Assembly: GCA_036250195.1 (NCBI GenBank)
Contig: JAVHZZ010000003.1
Span: forward strand, 345,962,875 to 346,026,874
Source of the DNA: Mixophyes australis
Lineage: Eukaryota; Chordata; Amphibia; Anura; Limnodynastidae
Reading direction: 5' to 3'
DNA length: 64,000 nt
In this document: positions 35,405 through 46,107 of the stretch, piece by piece
How the letters are laid out: the number at the start of each line of letters is the position of its first letter
Position numbering within the stretch: the first letter of the stretch is position 1
Translations under genes and position numbers: made by a program
Notes under the pieces: model-generated
Databases searched by the model: none
What the model was told of the DNA's origin: nothing
The model's input: only the letters and a program-made list of their open reading frames with translations

Positions 35405-35477
35405 GCAACATTGGAACATTGGAACATTGGAATATTAGAACATTGGAACATTGGAACATTGGAATATTAGAACATTG
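35405..35477. repeat. AACATTGG minisatellite
   Basis: Tandem GAACATTGG units, with two embedded AATATTAGA variants, form an approximately 36-bp higher-order duplication. Confidence 0.9.
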
Positions 35478-36153
35478 CATGAACAGTCAATTGTACTTTA
35501 TGCAATTTTGAAAAGCAGTGAGATAATAAAGTCTATGCTTAGGCCAAGGTCTATTTGCATAGATAACAAGCTCACCCCAGCCAAACTCTTTAGGAGAAAT
35601 TATGTATGTAGAAATGAAATGCAAGGACAACATTTATAAATGTATATATAAGTTTCCAGAACTTATTTAAACTACAGTAGCAATTTATCAGAAATTAAAT
35701 GATTAATTTGCTATTGAAAAGGAATAATTTGCCCTAATTGCAGTTTTTATTGGAGACAAGCTCTACTAATGTGTACCTGTCACATAAACAATAAAGCAGC
35801 AATCCCATGAATGAACATAAATCAATGTGGCAGGCTATAAAAAGAATCTTTTTAATTCAGGTTGCTATTAATGACTTATGATTTTTGGACTACCATGGCA
35901 ACCACAGTTACATGGCACACTATGTTAAAGAGCAGAGAGGCTTTGATTGCCTCACTGAGCTCTGTCTGCACTGTGTCACCCACTTGCTCCCCCCTTTGAT
36001 ATCACATGACATGCTGAGAGCTGTGATCATGTGTCTGTGTAGCAGACTGACTGTGTTTGGCAGTAAAAATAGTCTGCCACTATTGTTAATATTATACAAC
36101 GATGTGGAAAATGGCAGTGCTTTTATAATTGATAATAATAATAATAATAATTG

Positions 36154-36433
36154 CATACTTTCCAACATTTTCAAGTTGGCCTCCGGCAGCTCTGGGGGAA
36201 GAAGTGGGCGTGTGGGGGGAAGGGGCTCAACATATCGCGTCATTTTTGACCCCACCCCCTGCTATGAAATGCCGAAATTCACGACATTACATAGCGTGGA
36301 CGGGGCTTAACGGCGCAATCTCGTCATTAAGATCCACCCCCATAATGATCCAGGAGAAAGCCTTCTGTGAGTACAGGAGGACTCCACAAAATCCGGGAGC
36401 TTCCTGGAAATTCCGGGAGAGTAGGCGAGTATG
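36154..36433. mobile_element. CATACTTGCCAAC-family hAT MITE, diverged
   Basis: Ends CATACTTTCCAACATTTTC and GGAGAGTAGGCGAGTATG. The interior has GGGGCTCAACATATCGCGTC and CATTAAGATCCACCCCC, which match other copies. The flanks AATAATTG and AATGATTA match at 6 of 8 positions. Confidence 0.75.
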
Positions 36434-36666
36434 AATGATTACGGCAATGACAAGCTCTGGCCTATCCATTATTTAGATGCTTACTTTACCTGAAGAGACA
36501 AGACAGTTTGGGGAAAACTTGCTTAACTTCTTGAGAGGCATTCTTCAAACCCTGAGCACTAAATAGAAGAACCAGAAAGATTCAGATGTTTGCTGAACAA
36601 CACACCTACTGGTTTAACCATTTTACACTTCTGTACATTATTTATCTATCTGAATATATTACTTAG

Positions 36667-36950
36667 ACTGGGTGCTCACTACAGGTTTTTCAGCCAATTA
36701 TCAGGCCAAAGACCCGAAATCCAACTGGTTGAGCCAGTAGTGTGTCATTTACACAGTGACCGATAGTCCAAAACACCAAAACCACAGATTGTCAGTTCAT
36801 TTGGTTTATCGGCAAAACTAAAATTTCCTTCCAATCACCTTCCGATCCTGCAGTGTGTATGAAACCACAACCAATTGCTCAACCGGCTGCCGATAGTTCT
36901 TCAAACAGCGACTCCTTTGTGACCGTGTGTCAGTAAATTTCTGATGGCTC
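36667..36950. mobile_element. Dispersed repeat with GGGTRCWCACTACAG start
   Basis: It starts CTGGGTGCTCACTACAGGTT and is related to 56853-57105 (GGCTGGGTACACACTACAG). The interior has GTGTGTATGAAAC near its right part. It is probably a DNA-element fragment, with family not assigned. Confidence 0.5.
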
Positions 36951-37254
36951 TACCTCTACCACAGGGTATTGGAACGTCAGTCAAATGGGAATAAGGTGCT
37001 TTTAATGGAGATGCAATAGTAAACCTGTTTTAAACATTCTATATGACATGAATGTGTTCCTGTATGCAAATGTATACAACATGTATTCTTATCACATATG
37101 AAAACACATATTCTCTATACAGGTTCATGTATTTCCAGAAGGGACATATGGCCTTATATTTGATTTCTTCTTATTATATGTATTGATTTCACATATTATA
37201 GACAGTAAAACCTGTATGTGTATGGAACTGTGTTTAAGTTATGGCTGTATAGGA

Positions 37255-37590
37255 AGAAATTTATATAGATGTGTATTGCATATGTCTCCTTGGATAATTA
37301 TACACCTGTGTCCATCCTGCCTAGAATTAAAGCACAGAGCTGTGTATTATATAGATGTGTATTGCATATGTCTCCTTGGATAATTATACACCTGTGTCCA
37401 TCCTGCCTAGAATAAAAGCACAGAACTGTGTATTATATAGATGTGTATTGCATATGTCTCCTTGGATAATTATACACCTGTGTCCATGCTGCCTAGAATA
37501 AAAGCACAGAGCTGTGTATTATATATATGTGTATTGCAGACGTCTCCTTGGATAATTATACATGTGCATCCACCATGTTTTTCTCCCAAA
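37255..37590. repeat. 86-bp tandem repeat
   Basis: About 3.8 copies of an 86-bp unit. TAGATGTGTATTGCATATGT occurs at 37266, 37352 and 37438, and a variant at 37524. Each unit carries TCTCCTTGGATAATTATACA and CCTAGAATWAAAGCACAGA. Confidence 0.95.
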
Positions 37591-38526
37591 GACTATAGAT
37601 GTGTATTGAACATGTTAATTGTTTTTGCCTTTATTTGAAGTCTATCTTTCTTTCACTTGCACCAAATAAACCACAAAGTTGTTATCAATAGCATTTATTT
37701 TTTAAGAAAATCCAGTGAAATGGATGTAGAAAAAATAGAAATAGCAGAATTCTTACATATTTAACATTCAGCATGGCTACTGCATTCTAACATTACTTTC
37801 TCATATACTTGAAACAATTCCAGAAGATTTTTCTCCAGTTTCTTGAATCTTTTTTTAACATCATTGATTCTATCTCTTAATTCTTTAAAATATTTTTCAA
37901 AGGAACATGTATGGATATAATCAATTTTTCGTACAAAGGTTCTCTAAAATATGAACTTTTGACACATAAAACTTATCATGGTGTAGTATTGTTATACAAG
38001 AGAGTAATAGACAACAGTCTCCATAAGATTTCCCGTGTCTCAGTAGAAAGGTTCACCCTTAATCACCCGTGTCTTCCGCTTATCTCACACCCTTGTGGAT
38101 GTATGCTTACAAGATAGTTGTTTAGTTCACGTCCAAAAAGCAATATGCTGGAATTCCTCTAGCTTAGCGCCCGCTTCCCGAAGTGTTGTATCCACACTCA
38201 AATGAAGAGAGAGAGAGCTATCTAGTGTTCGCAGTAGGCATGGCCCAATCACGGCAGGTACAGGTGCAGAATGGAGCATTGTAGGTGAAAGTTCATTTGT
38301 GTATCATAACCTCATGTTTGCAGAATGCCAGAATAATTTCCCCTGAACTTTCCGTATAATATATAAGGATACAACAAACGTTTTAGCAGATTTCATTGTT
38401 AGTACAGGTAAAGGGTTTGTTCCACTGAGCATGCGCAGTGGAATAATTTACATCTCAGCCTGACACATATCTCTCCCCTTTGCGTCTCTCTGCGCCTAGA
38501 GAGGCGGAACAGGGAAGGGGATAGGC
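37591..38526. other. No gene recognised
   Basis: AT-rich sequence without a supportable feature. The TSD of the next element begins at 38519. Confidence 0.4.
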
Positions 38527-38767
38527 CATACTTGCCAACTCTCCCGGAAAGTCCGGGAGACTCCCGAAATTCGGGTCAGTCTCCCGGGCTCCCGGGGGAG
38601 ATGGCATTTCTCCCGCATCCCGGATTTCACCGAGAATCACGCCATTTTGGAGGTCGGGAAGGGGCGGGACGAGGCCAATCTCGTCATTTTGCCCCCCCCC
38701 CCCCCCGTGACGCCCTTTAGTCTCGCCCCCTCTCCCGGAAACAAGTTTCCGGGATTTGGCAACTATG
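38527..38767. mobile_element. CATACTTGCCAAC-family hAT MITE, compact copy
   Basis: A 241-bp copy with ends CATACTTGCCAACTCTCCC and GATTTGGCAACTATG. It is flanked by perfect GGATAGGC duplications (38519-38526 and 38768-38775). It contains CCCGGGCTCCCGGGGGAG and a long poly-C run near 38692-38705. Confidence 0.95.
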
Positions 38768-39231
38768 GGATAGGCGTTTACCTGTAGGAGTATAGTGTAC
38801 TATGTATAGTATGTAAGGTAGTGTATAATACAGTATAGTATGTAAGGAGCTTGTTTACATTCCTTACATACTATGAGGAGGGAGCAGTAGACACAGATAC
38901 GCCTCTAGGAGCCTAATCTGTTGCAGCTGCTTTCTCATTGGTGCAAGAGTTATCAGCAGCAGCATGGACATTGCTCTATGTAACAAAAATAATGACAATA
39001 ATAATATTTTTTTTTAATTAAATTACAAAAAAAGCCAGAACCCCCACCCCGAAGTGCTATAGTACCAATGGGGATCAGGCCCATAAAAAAATATGCCCCA
39101 CCGTAGGTATAATCGTCCCATTCTGTAGGTTTATTGTTAAAAAATATAGAAGTAATTAACAATTTTGTCCGTGGTGCACTACAGGTCACAGCATGTTTGG
39201 TCATGCTGGCACTTGTAGTCCTACAAGCAGT

Positions 39232-39330
39232 GCCGTAACTAGCCATTTTAGTGCCCTGGGCGAGATAGGGAAGCAGCGCCCCCCATCTAAGTGGGAGTGT
39301 CAATTGTCGAGTGGGCGTGGTCAACCTACT
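39232..39330. mobile_element. hAT-like fragment (CAGTGCCGTAACTAG)
   Basis: Begins CAGTGCCGTAACTAGCC, with text of the type seen in CAGGGGCGTAACTAG-like hAT ends, and GC-rich GGGCGTGGTC downstream. The other end was not delimited. Confidence 0.5.
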
Positions 39331-39669
39331 GTGGGGGGCGTAGCTAGCTCTTTACAAGTTCTAGACCGCACTGAAACCACCTCCCTCCCCATTCTTCTCG
39401 GTCTGGCTTTGTAAGAATCTTTATGTAATAAGCCTCCATAGATCAAAGTACTTTAAATGCAGCTGTCACATGCTAGCTGTATAACAAATGAATTGGTTAT
39501 TGAAATAAAACTCACTGAAACATATTAAAACAAATGTAACAGTACCATCTGTATCACACTGCCCCTTCATCACACTGTGCCCTCCATCACAGTTTCTTCT
39601 TTATCACACCGTGCCATGGAGCCAACTTTATCCCATCGTGCCCCCTTATCACCATCGCACGAAATGAAT

Positions 39670-39720
39670 ATATATATATATATATACATACACACACACA
39701 CACACACACATACACACATA
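39670..39720. repeat. (TA)n and (CA)n microsatellites
   Basis: Adjacent ATATAT and ACACAC runs with short interruptions. Confidence 0.9.
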
Positions 39721-39747
39721 CAATATAAAGAGCCTCCTAGTGTCCGC

Positions 39748-40535
39748 CATACCTTACAGAGAGTATTCCTGTGACCACCATACAATACAGAGAGCATTCC
39801 TATGACGGCCATACTATACAGAGCATTCCTGTGACCTACATACTATACAGAGAGCATTCCTGTGACCGCCATACTATACAGAAAGCCTTCCTATGACCGC
39901 CATACTATACAGAGAGCATTCCTATGACCGCCATACTATACAGAGAGCATGCCTGTGACCGCCATACTATACAGAGAGCATTCCTGTGACCGTCATACTA
40001 TACAGAGAGCATTCCTATGACCACCATACAATACAGAGAGCATTCCTGTGACCGCCATACTATACAGAGATCATTCCTATAACCGCCATACTATACAGAG
40101 AGCATTCCTATGACCGCTATACTATACAGAGAGCATTCCTGTGACCACCATACAATACAGAGAGCATTCCTGTGACCGCCATACTATACAGAAAGCATTC
40201 CTGTGACCGCCATACTATACAGAGAGCATTCCTGTGACCGCCATACTATACAGAGAGCATTCCTATGACCACCATACAATACAGAGAGCATTCCTGTGAC
40301 CGCCATACTATACAGAGAGCATTCCTATAACCGCCATACTATACAGAGAGCATTCCTATGACCGCTATACTATACAGAGAGCATTCCTATGACCGCTATA
40401 CTATACAGAGAGCATTCCTATGACCGCCATACAATACAGAGAGCATTCCTATGACCGCCATACTATACAGAGAGCATTCCTATGACCGCCATACTATACA
40501 GAGAGGATTCCTATGATCACCATACAATACAGAGA
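39748..40535. repeat. 31-bp minisatellite, about 25 copies
   Basis: The consensus unit is ATACTATACAGAGAGCATTC plus CTATGACCGCC. The 31-bp period is exact over the array (for example TACTATACA at 39841 and 39872). Copies alternate CTATG/CTGTG and CACC/CGCC or ATACAAT/ATACTAT. These variants arrange into repeating blocks (see findings). Confidence 0.95.
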
Positions 40536-40567
40536 GCACTAGAAATTAGTGAAAAAGAATAAGGTAG

Positions 40568-40928
40568 GGCAGCACGGTGGCTTAGTGGTTAGCACTTCTG
40601 CCTCACAGCACTGGGTCATGAGTTCGATTCCCGACCATGGCCTTATCTGTGTGGAGCTTGTATGTTCTCCCTGTGTTTGCGTGGGTTTCCTCCGAGTGCT
40701 CTGGTTTCCTCCCACACTCCAAAAACATACTAGTAGGTTAATTGGCTGCTATCAAAAATTTAACCTAGTCTCTGTCTGTCTCCCTTTCTGTTTGTCTGTC
40801 TGTGTCTGTGTTTGAGTGTGTGTCTATATTAGGGAATTTAGACTGTAAGCTCCAGGGACTGATGTGAGTGAATTCTCTGTACAGCGCTGCGGAATTAGTG
40901 CCGCTATATAAATTGATGATGATGATGA
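40568..40928 (+). mobile_element. V-SINE, full length reference copy
   Basis: The best-preserved copy. Its head is GGCAGCACGGTGGCTTAGTG, with A-box-like and B-box-like (GTTCGATTCCC) sequences. The V domain has TTGTATGTTCTCCCTGTG and TTTCCTCCCACACTCC, followed by CAAAAACATACTAGTAGG and TTAATTGGCTGCTATCAA. The tail is ACAGCGCTGCGGAATTAGTG plus (GAT)n. RNA polymerase III transcription from the tRNA-like head is expected for this class. Confidence 0.9.
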
Positions 40929-41528
40929 AAGTAGCAAACTAGATACCCCAGTCATCTTCATCCAACTTTGAATCGGGTTCTATGTTAATATCTCCAATCT
41001 GTCTCAATGGAACCGGAGCAATTATACAGTGTATTCAATCGGTTTCATTTCGGGTGGAGGATCTAGTCATCCTGCTCCTTCTCAAATTTCCTCTAGTAAT
41101 TTCAAGAAAAGAATCGATGAGCACAAGAATTATCTGTAATAGCAACAAAAAATAACTTCATTGCTCTCTTTTGGAACAGGAAACCTGTTATCACCAAATG
41201 CTAAACTACCTGAGAATACAGAAAATGCACCAGTTTGCCATTGTTCTCTACAGCTTTATACAAAGAAACACATTATTTGCTTGATATTGTGTCTAAATGG
41301 TCTTCCCATCCTTATTAAGCACTGTAATGTTTGTAAATGCCCATGAGCCTTAAAATTAGAGATGGGCGGGTCCGGTTCTCCGAGAACCGAACCCACCCGA
41401 ACTTTGGGTATCCGAGTACCGAGCTGAGCAGCTCGGTACTCTCCCGCCCATTCCGAATCCAAATCGAGGCCGAACATCATTGTGACGTCGTCGGATCTTG
41501 GGGCTCGGTTCTCGCGATACTTCAACTT

Positions 41529-41536
41529 TATAAATA
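41529..41536 (+). promoter_or_regulatory. Putative TATA box of the hAT element
   Basis: TATAAATA lies about 170 bp inside the element's left end and 2.1 kb 5' of the ORF. Its position suits a transposon promoter. This is a motif call only. Confidence 0.4.
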
Positions 41537-41702
41537 CACGCCTCCACAGCAATCCATCGCCATTTGACAGAGGGAGAGAGCAGGGTGTAGTCATAGGCTA
41601 ATTAAAGCAGGGACAGAGAATACAATATTGTTCTTGCAATTGCTCTAACCAAAATCGCTAGTGCAGAGAGGAGGATAGAGGTTTATTATTTTTTCTTCAT
41701 AT

Positions 41703-43620
41703 TTGGCACTCCCCAGCGCTTTTGGGGTGTCCCCCATAATTGTGCATAAATATTTCTGGCTGTCAAAAGTCATATCTGTCAGCAGTATCTACTAAATAAT
41801 TTTTAGCACTCCTCAGTGCTTTTGGGGTGTCCTCCCTAATTGTGCATTAATATTTCTGGCTGTCAAAAGTCATATCTGTCAGCAGTATCTACTAAATAAT
41901 TTTTAGCACTCCTCAGTGCTTTTGGGGTGTCCTCCCTAATTGTGCATTAATATTTCTGGCTGTCAAAAGTCATATCTGTCAGCAGTATCTACTAAATAAT
42001 TTTTAGCACTCCTCAGTGCTTTTGGGGTGTCCTCCCTAATTGTGCATTAATATTTCTGGCTGTCAAAAGTCATATCTGTCAGCAGTATCTACTAAATAAT
42101 TTTTAGCACTCCTCAGTGCTTTTGGGGTGTCCTCCCTAATTGTGCATTAATATTTCTGGCTGTCAAAAGTCATATCTGTCAGTAGTATCTACCAAATAAT
42201 TTTTAGCACTCCTCAGTGCTTTTGGGGTGTCCTCCCTAATTGTGCATTAATATTTCTGGCTGTCAAAAGTCATTTCTGTCAGCAGTATCTACTAAATAAT
42301 TTTTAGCACACCTCAGTGCTTTTGGGGTGTCCTCCCTAATTGTGCATTAATATTTCTGGCTGTCAAAAGTCATTTCTGTCAGCAGTATCTACTAAATAAT
42401 TTTTAGCACACCTCAGTGCTTTTGGGGTGTCCTCCCTAATTGTGCATTAATATTTCTGGCTGTCAAAAGTCATATCTGTCAGCAGTATCTACTAAATAAT
42501 TTTTAGCACTCCTCAGTGCTTTTGGGGTGTCCTCCCTAATTGTGCATTAATATTTCTGGCTGTCAAAAGTCATATCTGTCAGCAGTATCTACCAAATAAT
42601 TTTTAGCACTCCTCAGTGCTTTTGGGGTGTCCTCCCTAATTGTGCATTCATATTTCTGGCTGTCAAAAGTCATTTCTGTCAGCAGTATCTACTAAATAAT
42701 TTTTAGCACACCTCAGTGCTTTTGGGGTGTCCTCCCTAATTGTGCATTAATATTTCTGGCTGTCAAAAGTCATATCTGTCAGCAGTATCTACTAAATAAT
42801 TTTTAGCACTCCTCAGTGCTTTTGGGGTGTCCTCCCTAATTGTGCATTAATATTTCTGGCTGTCAAAAGTCATATCTGTCAGCAGTATCTACTAAATAAT
42901 TTTTAGCACTCCTCAGTGCTTTTGGGGTGTCCTCCCTAATTGTGCATTAATATTTCTGGCTGTCAAAAGTCATAACTGTCAGCAGTATCTACTAAATAAT
43001 TTTTAGCACTCCTCAGTGCTTTTGGGGTGTCCTCCCTAATTGTGCATTAATATTTCCGGCTGTCAAAAGTCATAACTGTCAGCAGTATCTACTAAATAAT
43101 TTTTAGCACTCCTCAGTGCTTTTGGGGTGTCCTCCCTAATTGTGCATTAATATTTCTGGCTGTCAAAAGTCATAACTGTCAGCAGAATCTACTAAATAAT
43201 TTTTAGCACTCCTCAGTGCTTTTGGGGTGTCCTCCCTAATTGTGCATTAATATTTCTGGCTGTCAAAAGTCATATCTGTCAGCAGTATCTACTAAATAAT
43301 TTTTAGCACTCCTCAGTGCTTTTGGGGTGTCCTCCCTAATTGTGCATTAATATTTCTGGCTGTCAAAAGTCATAACTGTCAGCAGTATCTACTAAATAAT
43401 TTTTAGCACTCCTCAGTGCTTTTGGGGTGTCCTCCCTAATTGTGCATTAATATTTCCGGCTGTCAAAAGTCATAACTGTCAGCAGTATCTACTAAATAAT
43501 TTTTAGCACTCCTCAGTGCTTTTGGGGTGTCCTCCCTAATTGTGCATTAATATTTCTGGCTGTCAAAAGTCATAACTGTCAGCAGTATCTACTAAATAAT
43601 TTTTAGCACTCCCCAGTGGT
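41703..43620. repeat. Exact 100-bp satellite array, 19 copies
   Basis: The motif TGTGCATWAA recurs at 41741 and every 100 bp to 43541, without a single length change. Each unit contains TTTTTAGCACTCCTCAGTGC, TTTTGGGGTGTCCTCC and GGCTGTCAAAAGTCAT. Edge copies carry CCCCAG instead of CTCAG, which suggests expansion from a single original segment. Marker variants (CATATCTGTC, CATTTCTGTC, CATAACTGTC, TTTCCGGC) recur 400 bp apart, indicating higher-order duplication. The array is entirely inside the hAT element. Confidence 0.98.
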
Positions 43621-43631
43621 TTGCGCTCAGA

Positions 43632-44291
43632 ATGGATTCAAAGCAGTCCACATATGATCTGAATGAGCAACCAGGTTCTGTCACCAGTCCTGATGTTAGT
43701 GTTCCCAGTACGTCATCTGGCCAAGGCGATGTCAAACAACAGAGTGTTTCCAAATTAGTGCAAAAAACAAAAACCCAAAAAAAATTTACTGTATTGAAGC
43801 GAAAAAGAAGTGTAACTGAGCAAAAGTTAAGTGACGATAAAAAAAAAATTGCAAGCATGCCATTCTACACACGCAGTGGCAAAGAGAGAATGAGGCCTTC
43901 ACCTTTGGGTATTAGTGGCAGATCCCAAAAAGTTACCCAGCCTACAATTGGTGCACAACTACTGTTACGCGTCAAAGCCGAGCTGCAAGATAACACTGAG
44001 GCATTACAGGAGAATATTTGCTCTGATTCACAAATGACAACAATCCCTGTGGAGAGTCCATCCAACAGTGGGATGTCTAATCGTGAGCATTCTGCTGATG
44101 TGTGCCTTAATAGCCCGAGTGTAGCCGGTGATACCCAAATTGAGGATGCCACTTTGGAATTAGAAGAGGATGAGGGGGAGATTTGTGTAGGCGACGAGGG
44201 CGCTAATGATGATGTTGATGATTATGATGCAGACAGATACCAAATTGCATTTCTCAATTTCTATTTATATTCTAGATTATATAACGGCTGA
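43632..44291 (+). CDS. 219-aa ORF of unknown function in hAT element
   Basis: An intact ATG-to-stop frame just 3' of the satellite array. The N-terminal third is Ser/Thr-rich. Residues about 43-80 are basic (KKFTVLKRKRSVTEQK, then KKK) and look like a nuclear-localisation segment. The C-terminal part is acidic (LELEEDEGEICVGDEG). I do not see a BED finger, RNase H-like DDE residues or the hAT dimerisation domain. It may be an N-terminal exon of a transposase or an accessory transposon protein. The last ~20 codons come from the first unit of the following approximately 100-bp repeat, so the true end could differ if it is spliced. That the frame is open across 660 nt is an observation. Whether it is expressed is unknown. 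Confidence 0.45.
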   Translation: MDSKQSTYDLNEQPGSVTSPDVSVPSTSSGQGDVKQQSVSKLVQKTKTQKKFTVLKRKRSVTEQKLSDDKKKIASMPFYTRSGKERMRPSPLGISGRSQKVTQPTIGAQLLLRVKAELQDNTEALQENICSDSQMTTIPVESPSNSGMSNREHSADVCLNSPSVAGDTQIEDATLELEEDEGEICVGDEGANDDVDDYDADRYQIAFLNFYLYSRLYNG

Positions 44292-44590
44292 ATAGTTTTC
44301 TATTTTACTCCTAGTGGAGAGAGGATCTGATGCAGACAGATACCAAACTGCCTTTGTCCATTTCAATTTATATTGTACAGTATATAACGGCTGAATTTAT
44401 TAGTATTTTATACAAGTGGAGGGGGGCCTAGAGAGACAGAAACCAAACTGGCTTTCTCCATGTCAATTAATATTGTACAGTCTATAATGGCTGAATTTTT
44501 TGCTTTTTTAAAAAAGTGGAGGGGGGCCTATAGAGACAGAAAGCAAACTGTCTTTTTCCATTTCTTTACATATTTAACTATAAGTGTAGG
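44228..44590. repeat. Degenerate ~100-bp tandem repeat in hAT 3' half
   Basis: About four copies of GACAGATACCAAACTGCCTT, then ATTTATATTGTACAGTATATAACGG minus five bases, then GTGGAGGGGGGCCTA. Starts lie near 44231, 44336, 44433 and 44536. It is different in sequence from the 41703-43620 array. Confidence 0.85.
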
Positions 44591-44968
44591 GTGTAATATA
44601 CATCCAAAGACGATGGCTGCATTGCCAATATGCATAGATGGAGGGGAAGACAATCTGTTTTGTGTGTAGAATAAATGAAGGCCTACCAACGAAGAATTAA
44701 ACAGTTTTTTTGGATGATTTATTACCTCAACAATTAGATTACTTATCTCTAAAACAGTTGGAGCACTAAATTGGGTTATTTTAGGCACAGAAACATGTAT
44801 TTTCCAACAAAATAGCAAAACAAAACCAAACAAAACCAAAACCAAAACCAAAACACGCAATGGCGGTTTTGCAAAACCAAAACCAAAACCAAAACACGAC
44901 GGTAATCCAGATCCAAAACCGAATCCAAAACCAAAACACGGGGGTCAGTGACCATCTCTACTTAAAAT

Positions 44969-46099
44969 AGAAGTACAGCAAGTAGTATTACACAAGCATT
45001 GTCAATCTAACTTGAGACCAAACATCAAATTATATCACTGAATACTGTGATTAAGTATAAATGGGGTCTTAAAGAATGATTGATGGATTTCTGTTAGAAA
45101 GAGCCTTGTCTGAGTGCCTGAGATGTGAGAAAATGATAATCCAATAAAATAACATTATTCTGCCCACAATAAGGAAACAATACGTGAGCAATGAGAAATA
45201 GTATGTTGAATAAATATAATTAAAACTAAAAATGAGATTTCCATTTTAGGAATAGAATATAAATTTTCAAGCACAAAAACATGACTCATTTGTTTACTTT
45301 TTAAAAATATATTTTAAATGTATTACTTCTGCTAGTGCTATTTCATATATAGCACTAACATATTCTCGAAAAAGTGGCAATAGCAAAGGTTGGTGACCAT
45401 GACCCCTCTCAGAGGATTCAGCACTAAATTAGGGAAGTGACGATTTCTTTGAGAGTCTCTGCTCACAGCACATTCTGAATGGAACAGGATGCAAACAAAC
45501 CACAATTTTATCTCATTGCTGTTTGAATCACAGATTGCACCCCCTCAAAAATGGCAGCTCTCCCCCTCCATGTGTCACCTACTCCCTTGGACCTCCTTAG
45601 AACGAACTATAATTTTGCCAGGAAATCTAATGAAGCAAAATAGCTTAGTATAAGTCAATGTACAAAGAAAACTCCTCTCCGCTTCTTTCCCTAATTAAAT
45701 CTAACCCATCTTAACTGGAGGAAATTAATAATATCTTAAGAATAATTAAAATTGAAGTTATACCAAAACTTTTATATGCACACTACCAATCCTAGTACCA
45801 AAAACCATCCATGTTCAGATCCATAAATGGCTAATACAATTTAAAATACAATAGTAAGAGTAACTTCCCAAGCTCTCCACTCGAATGCTGCCCAAACATT
45901 AGCAAAGGTTCCACCTGCACCTATATTAATATAATCAAAGCAAAAGGTATAAATGATGGTGCTTCAGTGTAAACATATTCTGGAACCATAATTGGTCTAA
46001 AAATTATTTCTTTACAGGGGCTGTTTGTCTTCTATGTCCCCCACTGCTGCCGGTTACAAGCCAAGGGTGCTGGTACAGTAACTAGCTAAACTGACACTG
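44969..46099. other. No gene recognised
   Basis: AT-rich DNA without supportable features. Confidence 0.4.
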
Positions 46100-46107
46100 C
46101 TTAATAG

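Larger units (their letters stand above)
41357..44960 (-). mobile_element. 3.6-kb hAT element with satellite array and ORF
   Basis: It is flanked by the exact 8-bp duplication CTTAAAAT (41349-41356 and 44961-44968). The ends are TAGAGATGGGCGGGTCCGG and GGTCAGTGACCATCTCTA. TAGAGATG...CATCTCTA ends with 8-bp duplications fit hAT (Ac-like termini TAGRGATG). The right end carries CCAAAACC repeats. The internal order is a TATA box (41529-41536), the 100-bp array (41703-43620), a 219-codon ORF (43632-44291) and a degenerate approximately 100-bp repeat (44228-44590). No hAT catalytic domain or BED finger is visible, so it appears non-autonomous or internally truncated. The short copies at 46108 and 55298 share its two ends in opposite orientation. 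Confidence 0.9.

Noticed and set aside
36129..36310. Isoleucine-rich or asparagine-rich frames
   Set aside because: They derive from an (AAT)n run and the adjacent hAT MITE.
39748..40535. CRISPR-like array of 31-bp repeats
   Set aside because: Copies are directly adjacent with no unique spacers. The host is a vertebrate and the array is an ordinary minisatellite.
40568..40660. Functional tRNA gene
   Set aside because: The A-box-like and B-box-like sequences are the head of a V-SINE, and the region does not form a proper cloverleaf.
41703..43620. CRISPR or functional RNA array from the 100-bp repeats
   Set aside because: There are no variable spacers between identical repeats. It is a tandem satellite inside a hAT element.
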